Assembly: GCA_016282015.1 (NCBI GenBank)
Contig: JAEEJS010000001.1
Location: forward strand, 101,621-165,620
Length of the DNA: 64,000 nucleotides
Direction: 5' to 3'
From: Bacteroidales bacterium
GTDB taxonomy: Bacteria > Bacteroidota > Bacteroidia > Bacteroidales > F082
In this document: positions 18,801-27,319 of the stretch, piece by piece
How positions within the stretch are numbered: the first letter of the stretch is position 1
How the letters are laid out: the number at the start of each line of letters is the position of its first letter
Made by a program: the position numbers and the translations under genes
Notes under the pieces: model-generated
Seen by the model: the letters and a program-made list of their open reading frames with translations, nothing else
Told to the model about the DNA's origin: nothing
The model's database searches: none

Positions 18801-18984
18801 TGGTTTCTATATCCTCCGCGCTGGCTCCCGAATAGGATGTCATCACCATGATGGCATTAGTTCCCATGTCGGGGAAGAGGTTGATTGACAGTTTCGACAG
18901 CGCGAAGACACCCAGTATGGCTATCGTGATGAAGACCAACGATACCGTTACCGGATGATTGACTGATGATCTGTATAAACTCAT
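15865..18984 (-). CDS. RND efflux pump inner-membrane permease (HAE1/AcrB type)
   Basis: The 1039-aa proton-driven drug/metabolite exporter has the standard duplicated layout. TM1 is near residues 12-32, followed by a large periplasmic porter/docking loop (~35-330), TM2-6, a hydrophobic linker, TM7, a second loop (~560-860) and TM8-12. The proton-relay motif in TM4 is intact (TIAIGMVVDDAIVVLENI, two adjacent Asp). Other signatures are GVGTVSVSGAPKREIQVYVDP and GIVVKNGIVLIDY. It is the third gene of the operon TolC-adaptor-permease-PG0541. Substrate is unknown; the HAE1 type argues against a heavy-metal pump. Confidence 0.95.
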   Translation of the reverse strand: MSLYRSSVNHPVTVSLVFITIAILGVFALSKLSINLFPDMGTNAIMVMTSYSGASAEDIETNITKTLENALNGVSDLKHLSSSSKENVSVITVQFEYGIDIEAATNNVRDKLDMVRQYLPDGAGNPTIFKFSMEDIPVMFLSVTAEESLSGLDKILDDKLTTPLARVPGVGTVSVSGAPKREIQVYVDPNKLEAYNLTVEQISQALAYENRNTPAGSIDIGSNSYAVRVEKEFKSAREMLDVVVGTFQGTPIYLKDVARVNDGEQERLQKVFSNKIQGAMVTIQKQTDANSVKVCQGIHKELEKIKKTLPSDIQINLINDTSESIVNTINSLKETIFITFIVVMLVVFIFLGRWRATIIIVLSIPISLVASVVYLFATGNTLNIISMSALTIAIGMVVDDAIVVLENITSHIDRGAKPKEAAVHATQEVSISVIASTLTMLAVFLPLTMVNGAVGVFFHQLGWIVSIIMIVSTSAALTLVPMMCSKMLKRNPRSHAWHRILFTPINKGLDALSRGYGRLINWAVTHRAMTLIIAVVIFIVTLVTTLPGMKTEYLPSMDQGRLTVNIEMPVGTQENITGQLGAELAEKYMAEIPEIKVMNYRYGVADEENAFASMQSNGTHILAMNLNLGSKDTRERSTQEIAEYIRKDLKNNAVIKKYNVSEGMGMGSTASVKLEIYGYDFNVSDRIANDLALELRECPEISQVLISRDEYSPEMYVDFDREKLVLNGINITTASQYVRNRINGSVMSYFREDGDEYNIRVRYAPEFRTGIENIENIVLYGASGNAVRLSEVARIVEGRTPPTIERKDRERIVTITGIVSKGYALSDGVAASEACIDKVEIPAEFLVKIAGDYEDQQDAFKDMFTLILLIIILVYVVMASQFESLLDPFVIMFSVPFAITGVLIGLRINGMALGVMALIGVMILMGIVVKNGIVLIDYTRLCLERGMGVNESVVTASRQRLRPILMTTLTTVLGMVPMALGTGEGAEMWNGLGVVVSWGLSISTLITLVLIPTLYAIFVSRRIKRQQKRHERLALAHEL

Positions 18985-19005
18985 GATTTTCTTTCCTTTA
19001 CAAAA

Positions 19006-20028
19006 TTATTTCACTACCACGACTTCTGCGCCGTTTTTCAATCTGGTCTGACCTGTCACAACCACTGTGGCATTGTCGTCAATACCGCTGATTACCTCAT
19101 ATCTGTTGCCCATGCGGCGGCCGAGTTCAACCACTGAATAGGTGACTGTGCCGTCTTCGTTGAGTACATAAATATACTGCTCGCCAGAACCGACCTGCTT
19201 CATGACAGCTCTGTCCGGAACCACAACATTGAAATTGTCGCCATAGTTGACAGTTACGCGTGCGAACATGCCTGGACGCAGAGCGAGGTCTTTGTTGGCG
19301 TATTTCACTTCAACTGCGAAAGTGTGTGTCATTGAATTGACTGTAGGGTGGATGAGGTCGACCACGCCTTTGAACACCTGATCGCCGTAAGCCTCGGTGG
19401 TGATTTCCACTTCCATGCCTTTCTTTATCTGTGAGAACTGGCTTTCCGACACGTTGATGAGCATCTTGACAGGGTTGATTTTCTGTACTACGAACAGAGG
19501 CTGAGCCATAGCATACATATCGCCTTCATCATAGTTGCGGGCTGTCACCACACCGCTGATAGGGCTCTTCAAGATGGTGTTTTCCAGAAGGTTGTAATAA
19601 GTTTTCATGGAAACGTCATATTTCAGAGACATGGCCTCGTAGTCTGACTGGGTGGTTGCGCCGATCTTGTACAACTGCTCTATACGGCCGAATTCAATGG
19701 AATCGTTGATGAGTTGCAGACGTGACTTCTGCAAATTGACCTCGTCCATCAATGCCAGAGTTTGTCCGGCGTTCACGCGGTCACCTATTTCCACGTAAAT
19801 CTTGCTGATACGTGATGCCGACTGCGGAGCGATGTTGTTCACGATGTCGGCTGTTATTGTGGTAGGGTAGACCATAAGCTGAGAGACGTACTCTGCGTTA
19901 ACTGTCTCCACGGTGACCTTGGGCTTCTCCTCAACCATCTGAGTGTTCTGTGTGGTGCTCTGTCCGCATGACATCATCATGGCTGCAGCAGCGATTAATA
20001 ATGCTTTTCCTGTTTTCATATTTTTCAT
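19006..20028 (-). CDS. RND efflux periplasmic adaptor (membrane fusion protein), lipoprotein
   Basis: The 340-aa AcrA-type adaptor bridges the permease and the TolC channel. Its lipoprotein signal ends at Cys21 (AAMMMSCGQS). The order is lipoyl half-motif, short alpha-hairpin (residues ~90-135), second lipoyl half (LKSPISGVVTARNYDEGD), beta-barrel domain and membrane-proximal domain (TVVVTGQTRLKNGAEVVV). The hairpin is short compared with AcrA, as is common in the phylum. It lies 21 nt upstream of the permease gene and 39 nt downstream of the TolC gene. Confidence 0.93.
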   Translation of the reverse strand: MKNMKTGKALLIAAAAMMMSCGQSTTQNTQMVEEKPKVTVETVNAEYVSQLMVYPTTITADIVNNIAPQSASRISKIYVEIGDRVNAGQTLALMDEVNLQKSRLQLINDSIEFGRIEQLYKIGATTQSDYEAMSLKYDVSMKTYYNLLENTILKSPISGVVTARNYDEGDMYAMAQPLFVVQKINPVKMLINVSESQFSQIKKGMEVEITTEAYGDQVFKGVVDLIHPTVNSMTHTFAVEVKYANKDLALRPGMFARVTVNYGDNFNVVVPDRAVMKQVGSGEQYIYVLNEDGTVTYSVVELGRRMGNRYEVISGIDDNATVVVTGQTRLKNGAEVVVVK

Positions 20029-20051
20029 TTTTATTATTCTCTTTAACTGTT

Positions 20052-20075
20052 AAACTAAACTCCAAACTTAAAACT
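20052..20075. repeat. Short 7-nt-period A-rich repeat between the TolC and adaptor genes
   Basis: AAACT occurs at 20052, 20057, 20064 and 20071, the last three at 7-nt spacing, spanning the intergenic gap and the last codons of the TolC gene. It resembles the heptamer repeats at 43.0 and 62.4-63.8 kb. Confidence 0.4.
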
Positions 20076-21405
20076 GTTCATCGTTGCCCAAAAGCTCTTC
20101 AATCGAAGCCTTTGTTACCATGAAGTTGTATACTGTCTGGCTCATGGTGAGCTGTGCCTGCACCAGTGCCAGCTGGGCGTCGTTAAGCTCCACCAAAGTG
20201 GCTTTGCCGAGTTCGTACATCTTTGAAGCTATGTCGTAGCTCTTCTGAGCCATCTCCAAAGTTGATTCGGCAGCCATGTAATTCTTGATATAAGTGTCAA
20301 TCTGGTTGTTGTAGTTCTTGACGACTATGCGCAAATTACGTTCCGTATCTTCAATGTTAAGTTGCAGTATGTTTTGCGTAGCCTGAACTTGCTTTATATT
20401 GTTGCGTTTGGCGAATCCTTCGAATATAGGGATGTTAAGGCTGAGACCCACCACAGAATAAGGGTTCCATTTAAACTTGAAGTCGTCGCCCATGGCAATG
20501 TAGTTGTATGAGAACGAGGCGGCAAGTGTGGGGATATACTGGTATTTGGCCATCTTCACGCTGCGCTCGAGCTGCTCATTCTGGATGTTGAGTTGCAGGA
20601 GGGTGCTGTTTTTGTCCAAATCAACCATAAGGTCGTCGCTTTCATACGTCAGCATCTCGTCTTTGTACATGTCAATCTCGCCGGCCACACCGATTTTGGT
20701 ATCAAGGTCTACGCCCATGACGGCTTTGAGCTGCCAGATGGCGAGGTCGATGGCGGTGAGGGAACTGAATATGCTGGGCTCTGCGTTGCGAACGTTGACC
20801 TGCGCGCGCAGATACTCATATTCCGACGATTTGCCTGCCTTGTACAGGTGCTCGACATGTTCGAAGTTTTTGGTCGCATTGTCGTAAACCTCCTGGTATA
20901 CCGCATAAACCTGCTGGGCCAGCAAGACAGCGTAATACGACTGCTTAACCTGAGTTATCATGGCGATCTTTGATGAGCGGGCCTGTTCAACTGCGAGTTC
21001 CACGTCTAAAGCCGAAAGCTTGAGTGACTGCCAAAGGGAGGCGTTGATCAAAGGCATGGCGGCGTTGATGCCTGCATTGACGTTGTTCCATTTACCGACA
21101 GCTATTTCCATTGACTGTCCGTTGAAATCCATTGCCATGACCTGTTTCTTAAGTGTGCGCTGGTAACTTCCGGATGCGCTGATGTTGGGGTAGAGGGCGG
21201 CGTAAGCGCCTTTGCGCGCATAGCCAGTCTTTTCGATGGTGAGATTGGCTATTGTGATGGTGTTGCTTTCCTCAAGAGCAATCTCAATGGCTTGGTCGAG
21301 ACTGATAATCAGCGAGTCTTGAGCCTGCTGGGCTTTCAACAGGCTGGCTGACAGCGTCATCGCCATAGCCAAAACAGTAGTTAAAAACAATCTTTTTCTG
21401 AACAT
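20068..21405 (-). CDS. TolC-family outer-membrane efflux channel
   Basis: The 445-aa protein has an N-terminal signal peptide (MFRKRLFLTTVLAMAMTLSASLLKAQ) and two repeats of the OEP domain. Each repeat holds long amphipathic helices and beta strands (SLDQAIEIALEESNTI at the start of repeat 1; SYNYIAMGDDFKFKWNPYSVVGLSLNIPIFEG in repeat 2). Trimers form the outer-membrane exit duct. The start at 21405 is chosen because the signal peptide begins there and a promoter box lies 36 nt upstream; the open frame extends further to 21492. It is the first gene of the efflux operon. Confidence 0.92.
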   Translation of the reverse strand: MFRKRLFLTTVLAMAMTLSASLLKAQQAQDSLIISLDQAIEIALEESNTITIANLTIEKTGYARKGAYAALYPNISASGSYQRTLKKQVMAMDFNGQSMEIAVGKWNNVNAGINAAMPLINASLWQSLKLSALDVELAVEQARSSKIAMITQVKQSYYAVLLAQQVYAVYQEVYDNATKNFEHVEHLYKAGKSSEYEYLRAQVNVRNAEPSIFSSLTAIDLAIWQLKAVMGVDLDTKIGVAGEIDMYKDEMLTYESDDLMVDLDKNSTLLQLNIQNEQLERSVKMAKYQYIPTLAASFSYNYIAMGDDFKFKWNPYSVVGLSLNIPIFEGFAKRNNIKQVQATQNILQLNIEDTERNLRIVVKNYNNQIDTYIKNYMAAESTLEMAQKSYDIASKMYELGKATLVELNDAQLALVQAQLTMSQTVYNFMVTKASIEELLGNDEQF

Positions 21406-21441
21406 ATCCCTATTATATTTTATCCTTATTAATAAGACCTG

Positions 21442-21449
21442 CAAAAATA
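21442..21449 (-). promoter_or_regulatory. Promoter -7 box of the efflux operon
   Basis: TATTTTTG on the minus strand, 36 nt before the ATG at 21405. I see no clear TTG at the standard -33 distance. Confidence 0.55.
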
Positions 21450-21573
21450 GTGTTTTTGTGGTTATGAACGTAAACAAAACTGAAGAATTCAACTGGATTT
21501 TTGGTCGCTTCAGATGAGATTTTTCACGTTTCGGGGAAAAATCAATTTTTTTTACACATTAAAAACTTTTTTG

Positions 21574-21581
21574 TATTTTTG
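21574..21581 (+). promoter_or_regulatory. Promoter -7 box of trkH
   Basis: TATTTTTG, 25 nt before the ATG at 21607. Confidence 0.65.
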
Positions 21582-21606
21582 CGGGTTGCACATATATTAA
21601 ACAAAT

Positions 21607-23136
21607 ATGAAGGCTAGGATTTATGGTATTTTCATCTTGTTGGAGGCATTCTTTATGCTGATTGCTTCCATGGTGGCCTTGTATTACAATGTGCATGCCG
21701 GTGAGGAGGATGTTATATATCTGCTTGCCGCAACAATGATTACAGGTATCTTCGGTTTTATTTTGCTTTCATCCGGCAGGGAGAAGGCTAAGCGCAAAGA
21801 AAACAACGATAGAGAATCAGGCGGTCTCACTATGAAAGACTCCTTGATAGTGGTTACTATGACATGGGTGCTGTTCTGTGTTTTCGGTATGCTGCCTTTC
21901 ATATTTACGGGCTCAATAACATCTGTGACAGATGCTTTCTTTGAGACCATGTCGGGCTTTACCACAACCGGCTCCACAATAATGGAGAATATTGACGATC
22001 AGCCTCATGGCATACTGTTCTGGCGCAGTATGATACAGTGGTTGGGAGGTTTGGGTATAATTGTGCTTTTCCTCGCTGTTCTGCCTGCCCTTAATAAAAA
22101 ATCCAACCAGACTTCGCTTTATGCCGCCGAGATGTCAGGTCTTGGTGTGAAGAAACTGCATCCGAAGATGTCTGTCACTTCTCGTCATCTGTATACCATC
22201 TACATAATACTCACAATTGCCTGTATCATGGCATACTGGGCCGGACCTATGAACCTCTATGATGCGGTATGCCACGCTTTCACCACCATGTCTAGCGGCG
22301 GTTTCAGCACCCATCAGGCTAGCATAGGCTACTATAACTCGCATTATTTAGAATATGTATGCTCATTCTTCATGCTGGTGTCGGGTGTCAACTTCTCCTT
22401 ATATTATTTCCTGTTCAGAGGCGATGTCAAGTACTTCGCTAAAAACGAGGAACTTCGCTGGTGGCTTGTTTTTACATTCATTTGTGTCGCTATAGTTACA
22501 GCACTTTTCTACATAGCTCCGAAAACCGAAACAGTGCTAACGGTAACCTCTTCTTATCCTGAAAATACTTTTGAGGCTCGCTTCCGTTCTGCCTTGTTCC
22601 ATGTGGTGGCTCTAATAACTTCAACAGGTTATCAGGGCTCGTGCTACGATTATACCCTTTGGGGCGGCTTGTTCCTTTTCCCGACATTGATGATTATGTT
22701 CAGCGGTTCTTGCGCCGGTTCCACTTCGGGCGGCGTCAAGATTATAAGACTTATGGTTTGTCTTAAGTCGTTGAAAATCACTATTCGCCAGATACTTCAT
22801 CCTAGCGCGGTGTTCACCGTGAAAGTGTCTAAAGAGGTGGTGCACAACGACTTGCTTCTGAAGACCTTGAACTATATGTTCTTCTATGCGATTATATGCG
22901 TAGTGGGTATAATGGTGCTGACCGTCAGCGGTTGCAACCTTGAGGAAAGCGTCTTCAACACCATAACCTCATTAAGCAATATGGGACCTGGCTACGGTTC
23001 AACCGGACCGGCAAGTACCTTTGCGGGATTGAGTGTGGCAGCCAAATGGGTAATGTCGTTCATGATGCTGCTCGGACGTCTTGAAATTTATACCGTCCTG
23101 CTGATTTTCATGCCGGCATTCTGGAACAAACGCTAA
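21607..23136 (+). CDS. trkH: Trk/Ktr potassium uptake channel subunit TrkH
   Basis: The 509-aa polytopic membrane protein has the four pore-loop repeats of the SKT superfamily. Each carries the selectivity-filter glycine, in TMSGFTTTGST, TTMSSGGFSTH, ITSTGYQGS and LSNMGPGYGSTG. It mediates K+ uptake and turgor control. The regulatory NAD-binding subunit TrkA is not adjacent on either side, which is common. It has its own promoter. The next gene, an MscS-type channel, is convergent 20 nt away, so two osmotic-response genes sit end to end. Confidence 0.95.
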   Translation: MKARIYGIFILLEAFFMLIASMVALYYNVHAGEEDVIYLLAATMITGIFGFILLSSGREKAKRKENNDRESGGLTMKDSLIVVTMTWVLFCVFGMLPFIFTGSITSVTDAFFETMSGFTTTGSTIMENIDDQPHGILFWRSMIQWLGGLGIIVLFLAVLPALNKKSNQTSLYAAEMSGLGVKKLHPKMSVTSRHLYTIYIILTIACIMAYWAGPMNLYDAVCHAFTTMSSGGFSTHQASIGYYNSHYLEYVCSFFMLVSGVNFSLYYFLFRGDVKYFAKNEELRWWLVFTFICVAIVTALFYIAPKTETVLTVTSSYPENTFEARFRSALFHVVALITSTGYQGSCYDYTLWGGLFLFPTLMIMFSGSCAGSTSGGVKIIRLMVCLKSLKITIRQILHPSAVFTVKVSKEVVHNDLLLKTLNYMFFYAIICVVGIMVLTVSGCNLEESVFNTITSLSNMGPGYGSTGPASTFAGLSVAAKWVMSFMMLLGRLEIYTVLLIFMPAFWNKR

Positions 23137-23156
23137 AAATTCCAAACTATTTTTTA

Positions 23157-24410
23157 TTAATGCTCTGACGCTTCGTTCATCGAATGTGATGACGGACGCT
23201 GGAACACTCTGAGGTCGAACTGTTTTACCACTGCATAAATGTGGTCGAATATGTCGTTCTGAATGGCCTCGTACGACACCCAGTCGGTCTTTGCGCTGAA
23301 GCAATAAATCTGCAACGGAATACCGTATTCTGTGGGGTCTCTCTGGCGCACCAACATGGTCAGGTCGTGATTCAAGTTAGGATTGCATTTAAGATATTCT
23401 GTTAAGTAGGCGCGGAAGATTCCGAGGTTGGTTTGACGACGTCCGTTGACAAGGGTAGAGGTGTCGACGGAGTTTTCTTTGTTGTATTCTTCTACAGCTT
23501 GCTCAGTTTCGGTGATGTATTTGGTGATAAGCTGGAATTTCTTGTATCTCTCTATCATTTCAGGAGTGCAGAACTTGACTGTGTCAACGTCGATAATGAT
23601 GGCACGGGCTATTCTGCGGCCGCCTGATTCAGCCATGCCACGCCAGTTGATGAACGGGTCGGAAATGAGTGAATAGGTGGGTATGGTGGTGATGGTGTTG
23701 TCCCAGTTTTTGACCTTGACGGTGGTGAGTCCCATGTCGATGACAGTACCGTCGGCATTGCCTTTGACAATCCAGTCGCCTATGCGTACCATATCGTTAG
23801 AGGTTAGCTGTATGCCGCCCACAAAACCCAAAATGGGATCTTTGAAAACCAGCATCAGCACGGCCGATAAAGTACCCAGTCCGATAAAGATGTTGGCCAG
23901 GTCTTTGTTGGTGAGGACCGCTATTATCAAGAGAACGCATATAATTATCAGGATGATTTTGATGACTTGGACCAATCCCTTCAGAGGCTTGTTTTTTGAA
24001 ACATCAAAGGAATTGTACATGTCAGAAATAGTGTCCAGAAAGGAGAGTATTATGCCGGTGTAGGTGGTCACTTCGCCCACTCTGGTCCACACTATTATGA
24101 AGGAAGTGATGGTGTCCAAATCTGGTGCCACCTCATAAAGCAAGCCTTTAATCATGTAAATGGGGATGAGGAAGGCGATTCTTCTCTCAAGTTTCTTGCC
24201 GAGAAGATAGTCGTCGAAGCGGGTCTTGCTCTTTCTGATCCATCTGCCTACAAAACGCTTAAGCAGCTGTTTTACGACGAAAAACAGGAAGAATGACACC
24301 ACAAACAGTGTGACTATGCCCACCCCCTGTGCCAAATTGTGGGCAGTGGTTGGCTCGAAACGTACATCGAGGAACAATCTCTCAAATAATGATAGGTACT
24401 TGGTAATCAT
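23157..24410 (-). CDS. Mechanosensitive ion channel, MscS family (YbdG-like size)
   Basis: The 417-aa protein has about five N-terminal hydrophobic segments, the last being the pore-lining TM3-type helix (DLANIFIGLGTLSAVLMLVFKDPILGFVGGIQL). The MscS beta domain (RIGDWIVKGNADGTVIDMGLTTVKVKNWDNTITTIPTYSLI) and a longer cytoplasmic C-terminal region follow. The extra membrane helices and length fit the YbdG subgroup. Such channels open on membrane tension during hypo-osmotic shock. It is the third gene of an operon behind the LTA-synthase-like enzyme and the lipid kinase, 27 nt after the kinase. Confidence 0.9.
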   Translation of the reverse strand: MITKYLSLFERLFLDVRFEPTTAHNLAQGVGIVTLFVVSFFLFFVVKQLLKRFVGRWIRKSKTRFDDYLLGKKLERRIAFLIPIYMIKGLLYEVAPDLDTITSFIIVWTRVGEVTTYTGIILSFLDTISDMYNSFDVSKNKPLKGLVQVIKIILIIICVLLIIAVLTNKDLANIFIGLGTLSAVLMLVFKDPILGFVGGIQLTSNDMVRIGDWIVKGNADGTVIDMGLTTVKVKNWDNTITTIPTYSLISDPFINWRGMAESGGRRIARAIIIDVDTVKFCTPEMIERYKKFQLITKYITETEQAVEEYNKENSVDTSTLVNGRRQTNLGIFRAYLTEYLKCNPNLNHDLTMLVRQRDPTEYGIPLQIYCFSAKTDWVSYEAIQNDIFDHIYAVVKQFDLRVFQRPSSHSMNEASEH

Positions 24411-24437
24411 AATATCTTTTTATTTTACTTAATAATC

Positions 24438-25331
24438 TTATTGTTTGATGTCGGGCAGAAGTATATTCAACGACAAAGGTTTAATCTCAATGTCGAGGTC
24501 TTTGGCCATCATCATGGCTTCGCCGTCTACGTTGGCAATATCTTCTTTTTGTCTTATTACTTTGATTTTCTTTGCTTTATATATATCGACTATCTTTGAA
24601 TGGTCGATTCTGCTGGTCATAAGCTTGACAGCCACGTCCGGAATGCTGATGAAGCTGGGTTTTTTGAAGACGCAGACGTCCAGCAAACCGTCGTTGAGCG
24701 AGGCGTGGGGTGACACCACTGCATTGTTGCCAAACTGATTGCTGTTTGCAAACGAGATAAACAGAGGCTCGCAGTCTATTTCCGTATCGTCATCGAGAAT
24801 GAGATGATATTTCTCGGGTTGGAACTTGAAATACCGTTCGGTCACCAGTTTGACATATGTTTTGAGACCGCGGTTCGGGTCCTTGGCGAAATAATCGGCT
24901 ATGATGGCATCGAATCCAACTCCGCCAATGCTAATGAAAGGCACTCCGTTAATGGAGGCGGTGTCGATCTTGGATTTTACGCCTTTGTTAATCACCTCGG
25001 TGATGACTTTCTCGGCCTTCAGTGGGATGTGCAGATGGCGCGCGAGGCCGTTGCCCGAGCCGCAAGGCACTATGGCGAAGGTTTGCTCGGCGCCGAGCAT
25101 GGCGGTTCCGATTTCGTTTATGGTGCCGTCACCGCCAACGGCCACTATGACGTCGACGCCGGAGGCAATGGCCTCGCGCGCCAACTCCTTGGCATGGCCG
25201 CCGTATTCGGTCCATGAGATACTGTAATCGTACTTTTCCTTGTCAATCAGACTTTCCACCAAAGAGGGGAAATTCTTTTTGTCCTTATGCCCCGATATGG
25301 GGTTGACGATAAACAATATCTTCTCTTTCAT
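24438..25331 (-). CDS. Diacylglycerol kinase-family lipid kinase (DgkB/YegS-like)
   Basis: The 297-aa soluble enzyme has the DAGK catalytic domain. FIVNPISGHKDK lies at residues 7-18, the nucleotide-binding loop GGDGTINE at 66-73, and PCGSGNGLARHL near residue 90. A C-terminal beta-sandwich domain follows. The family phosphorylates diacylglycerol or other lipid alcohols such as sphingoid bases or ceramide with ATP; sequence alone does not fix the substrate. Its ATG overlaps the stop codon of the upstream LTA-synthase-like gene by 4 nt, implying translational coupling. That enzyme class releases diacylglycerol, so recycling to phosphatidic acid is a plausible joint role. Confidence 0.9.
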   Translation of the reverse strand: MKEKILFIVNPISGHKDKKNFPSLVESLIDKEKYDYSISWTEYGGHAKELAREAIASGVDVIVAVGGDGTINEIGTAMLGAEQTFAIVPCGSGNGLARHLHIPLKAEKVITEVINKGVKSKIDTASINGVPFISIGGVGFDAIIADYFAKDPNRGLKTYVKLVTERYFKFQPEKYHLILDDDTEIDCEPLFISFANSNQFGNNAVVSPHASLNDGLLDVCVFKKPSFISIPDVAVKLMTSRIDHSKIVDIYKAKKIKVIRQKEDIANVDGEAMMMAKDLDIEIKPLSLNILLPDIKQ

Positions 25332-27256
25332 TTTATGTATAACTTGTTGTTAATCATTCTGTTGTTGTACTGCTGCAACCTTAGTCTGAACTGGCTGTTA
25401 ATCTCGTTCCAGCGATCGTCTTCACCTTTTACGTAAAGATTGTCGGTCAGACAAGGATCTGCCTTGATATCGAAAACAGCGGTGATGTTCTGGCCGTCTG
25501 ACTGAAGCATATACTGCCCGTCGCTGTATTCATATATGTTGTTCAGATAGCTCATGAAGCAAGGCTGCTGCAGACTGTCAAACACGTTGCGGCCGAAACT
25601 GAAAACAGTGTCGTTGCTGCCAACGGCGGCGAGCAGGCTGAGCCCTAAATCGGTATGCTGCAGCATGATGCCGGTATTCTCGGCCTTGATGAGGCCTGGA
25701 GAGTAGATTGCGGTAACAATCTGATATTGCCCGTATCCGTTGAGATAATTGTCGAAGCGGTGTTCGGGGTTGACGTGGTCGCCGGTGATGACAAATATAG
25801 TGCTGTCGTACCAGCTGTACTGTGATATGGTCTCAAAAAACTTCCGCATGGAGTCGTCGGTGTAGCGCACCGTCTTCTCGAAATCGCTCTTGTAGTCGCC
25901 TTCAGGCACTGTGTATCCTTTAGGTATGCTGAAAGGATGGTGGGACGAGAGTGTGAAGACCCCGGCCGCGAAAGGTTTGTGCATTTCGTCGACTTTCCGG
26001 GCTGTATATTGCAGGAACGGCATGTCGGATATGCCCCAGGTGCCGTCGTAGAAATCGTCGTTGCCAAACTCGTTTCGGCCGTAATACGAGTCGAAACCGG
26101 CGGCAAGTGCGGAGGCGTCGAAGTTCATGGTGCCGTTGTTGCCGCCGTGGAAAAACGCCGTGCTGTAACCGTGACGTTTCAGAATCGTGCCTATGCCGTC
26201 AAGCCTGTTGGCCGCATAACGCGACTCTACGTAATCTCTTGACATTAAAGATGGCAGACCTGATAGTATGGACGTAAGAGCCTCTATTGACTGACGGCCG
26301 TTAGCCATGCCGTCAAACACCAGACTCTCGTTCAACAAAGAGTCGAGGAAAGGTGTCAGACTATGATCGCGTTGATGGTTGTAGTAACTCACCATTTCCT
26401 GTCCGTGACTCTCAAGTATGATGAAGAAAAGGTTGTATCCTTCGGCGCTGCCTTCGATGAAGCGGTTTACTTTCAAGTCTTTATGAATAGGGGTGTAGAG
26501 GCTGTCTATAACATTGTCGTCGTAGAAACTGACTTTTTTCAACACATTTCCAGATGAGCCGCGGCCTATGGTGAAAGGAGTGTTCAACACCAACGGCATG
26601 TTGCGGGTGTTGGTGTAGCTGGCCGCTGTGATTATGCTTATAGGTTTCATCTGAAAACCTCCTCTGATGCCGATTATCGAAATGAAAATCAGGAAAAGGA
26701 AGCCGATGGTTTGCCCGAAATACCATGATTTCTTTTGCAGTATCACAGCCGGTTTCACCTGGGTTTTTCTTGTCAAAATGATGATGGCCAGGAAGAATGC
26801 CGCAAACACCACAAACATAAACCAGAAATCGTGTATGAACTGCCATATCAGGCTGCTTTGGTTGTCGTCTGAATCTTGGGCGAAATGTAACAGTTCCGAT
26901 GTCATGCGCTTGTCGATGTAACGGTAGTATATCACATCTATATGGTTGAGCGCTATGGCTATGCTGTTGGTTATGACAAAAACAATATCGACAATTTTGC
27001 AATAAACCTTGTTGTATTTGAATCGGAACGGTATGCCGTAAAATATTAGGAACGGCAGGTTGGCTATGACTAAAGTCCAGATGTCGAAGCGCATTCCTAC
27101 GAAAAACAGCCGGATTTGCTCGCCAGTACTCAGATTTGGGAAGTTGCCAGTGTTAAACCAGAAGAGGAGCCATCTGCTTAACGCCAGCAGCAGCAACATT
27201 ACGCCAAGTCGCTTGACGAATACTTTCCAAAGCGGAATCTCCCTTTTGGTAAACAT
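25328..27256 (-). CDS. LTA synthase-like membrane sulfatase-fold enzyme (phosphoglycerol/phosphoethanolamine transferase)
   Basis: The 642-aa protein has an N-terminal membrane domain with five hydrophobic segments (about residues 15-34, 58-76, 88-105, 142-162, 182-198). A periplasmic alkaline-phosphatase/sulfatase-fold domain follows. Metal and catalytic residues include Glu282 (FIILESHGQE), the candidate nucleophile Ser323 (NGRQSIEALTSILSG) and the C-terminal Asp-His of ITGDHVNPEH. The nucleophile position is Thr in LtaS. Relatives transfer phosphoglycerol or phosphoethanolamine from phospholipids to envelope polymers, glucans or lipid A. It is the first gene of an operon with a diacylglycerol kinase and an MscS channel. 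The acceptor is unknown. Confidence 0.88.
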   Translation of the reverse strand: MFTKREIPLWKVFVKRLGVMLLLLALSRWLLFWFNTGNFPNLSTGEQIRLFFVGMRFDIWTLVIANLPFLIFYGIPFRFKYNKVYCKIVDIVFVITNSIAIALNHIDVIYYRYIDKRMTSELLHFAQDSDDNQSSLIWQFIHDFWFMFVVFAAFFLAIIILTRKTQVKPAVILQKKSWYFGQTIGFLFLIFISIIGIRGGFQMKPISIITAASYTNTRNMPLVLNTPFTIGRGSSGNVLKKVSFYDDNVIDSLYTPIHKDLKVNRFIEGSAEGYNLFFIILESHGQEMVSYYNHQRDHSLTPFLDSLLNESLVFDGMANGRQSIEALTSILSGLPSLMSRDYVESRYAANRLDGIGTILKRHGYSTAFFHGGNNGTMNFDASALAAGFDSYYGRNEFGNDDFYDGTWGISDMPFLQYTARKVDEMHKPFAAGVFTLSSHHPFSIPKGYTVPEGDYKSDFEKTVRYTDDSMRKFFETISQYSWYDSTIFVITGDHVNPEHRFDNYLNGYGQYQIVTAIYSPGLIKAENTGIMLQHTDLGLSLLAAVGSNDTVFSFGRNVFDSLQQPCFMSYLNNIYEYSDGQYMLQSDGQNITAVFDIKADPCLTDNLYVKGEDDRWNEINSQFRLRLQQYNNRMINNKLYIK

Positions 27257-27270
27257 ATTATATTTTTTTG

Positions 27271-27278
27271 CAAATTTA
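27271..27278 (-). promoter_or_regulatory. Promoter -7 box of the LTA synthase-like operon
   Basis: TAAATTTG on the minus strand, 14 nt upstream of the ATG at 27256. Confidence 0.65.
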
Positions 27279-27292
27279 CAAAAAAAATCTTT

Positions 27293-27300
27293 TATTTTTG
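27293..27300 (+). promoter_or_regulatory. Promoter -7 box of the M23 peptidase gene
   Basis: TATTTTTG, 19 nt before the ATG at 27320. The two divergent -7 boxes are only 14 nt apart, so polymerases on the two promoters would exclude each other. Confidence 0.65.
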
Positions 27301-27319
27301 TAAAACAAATTTATTGAAA

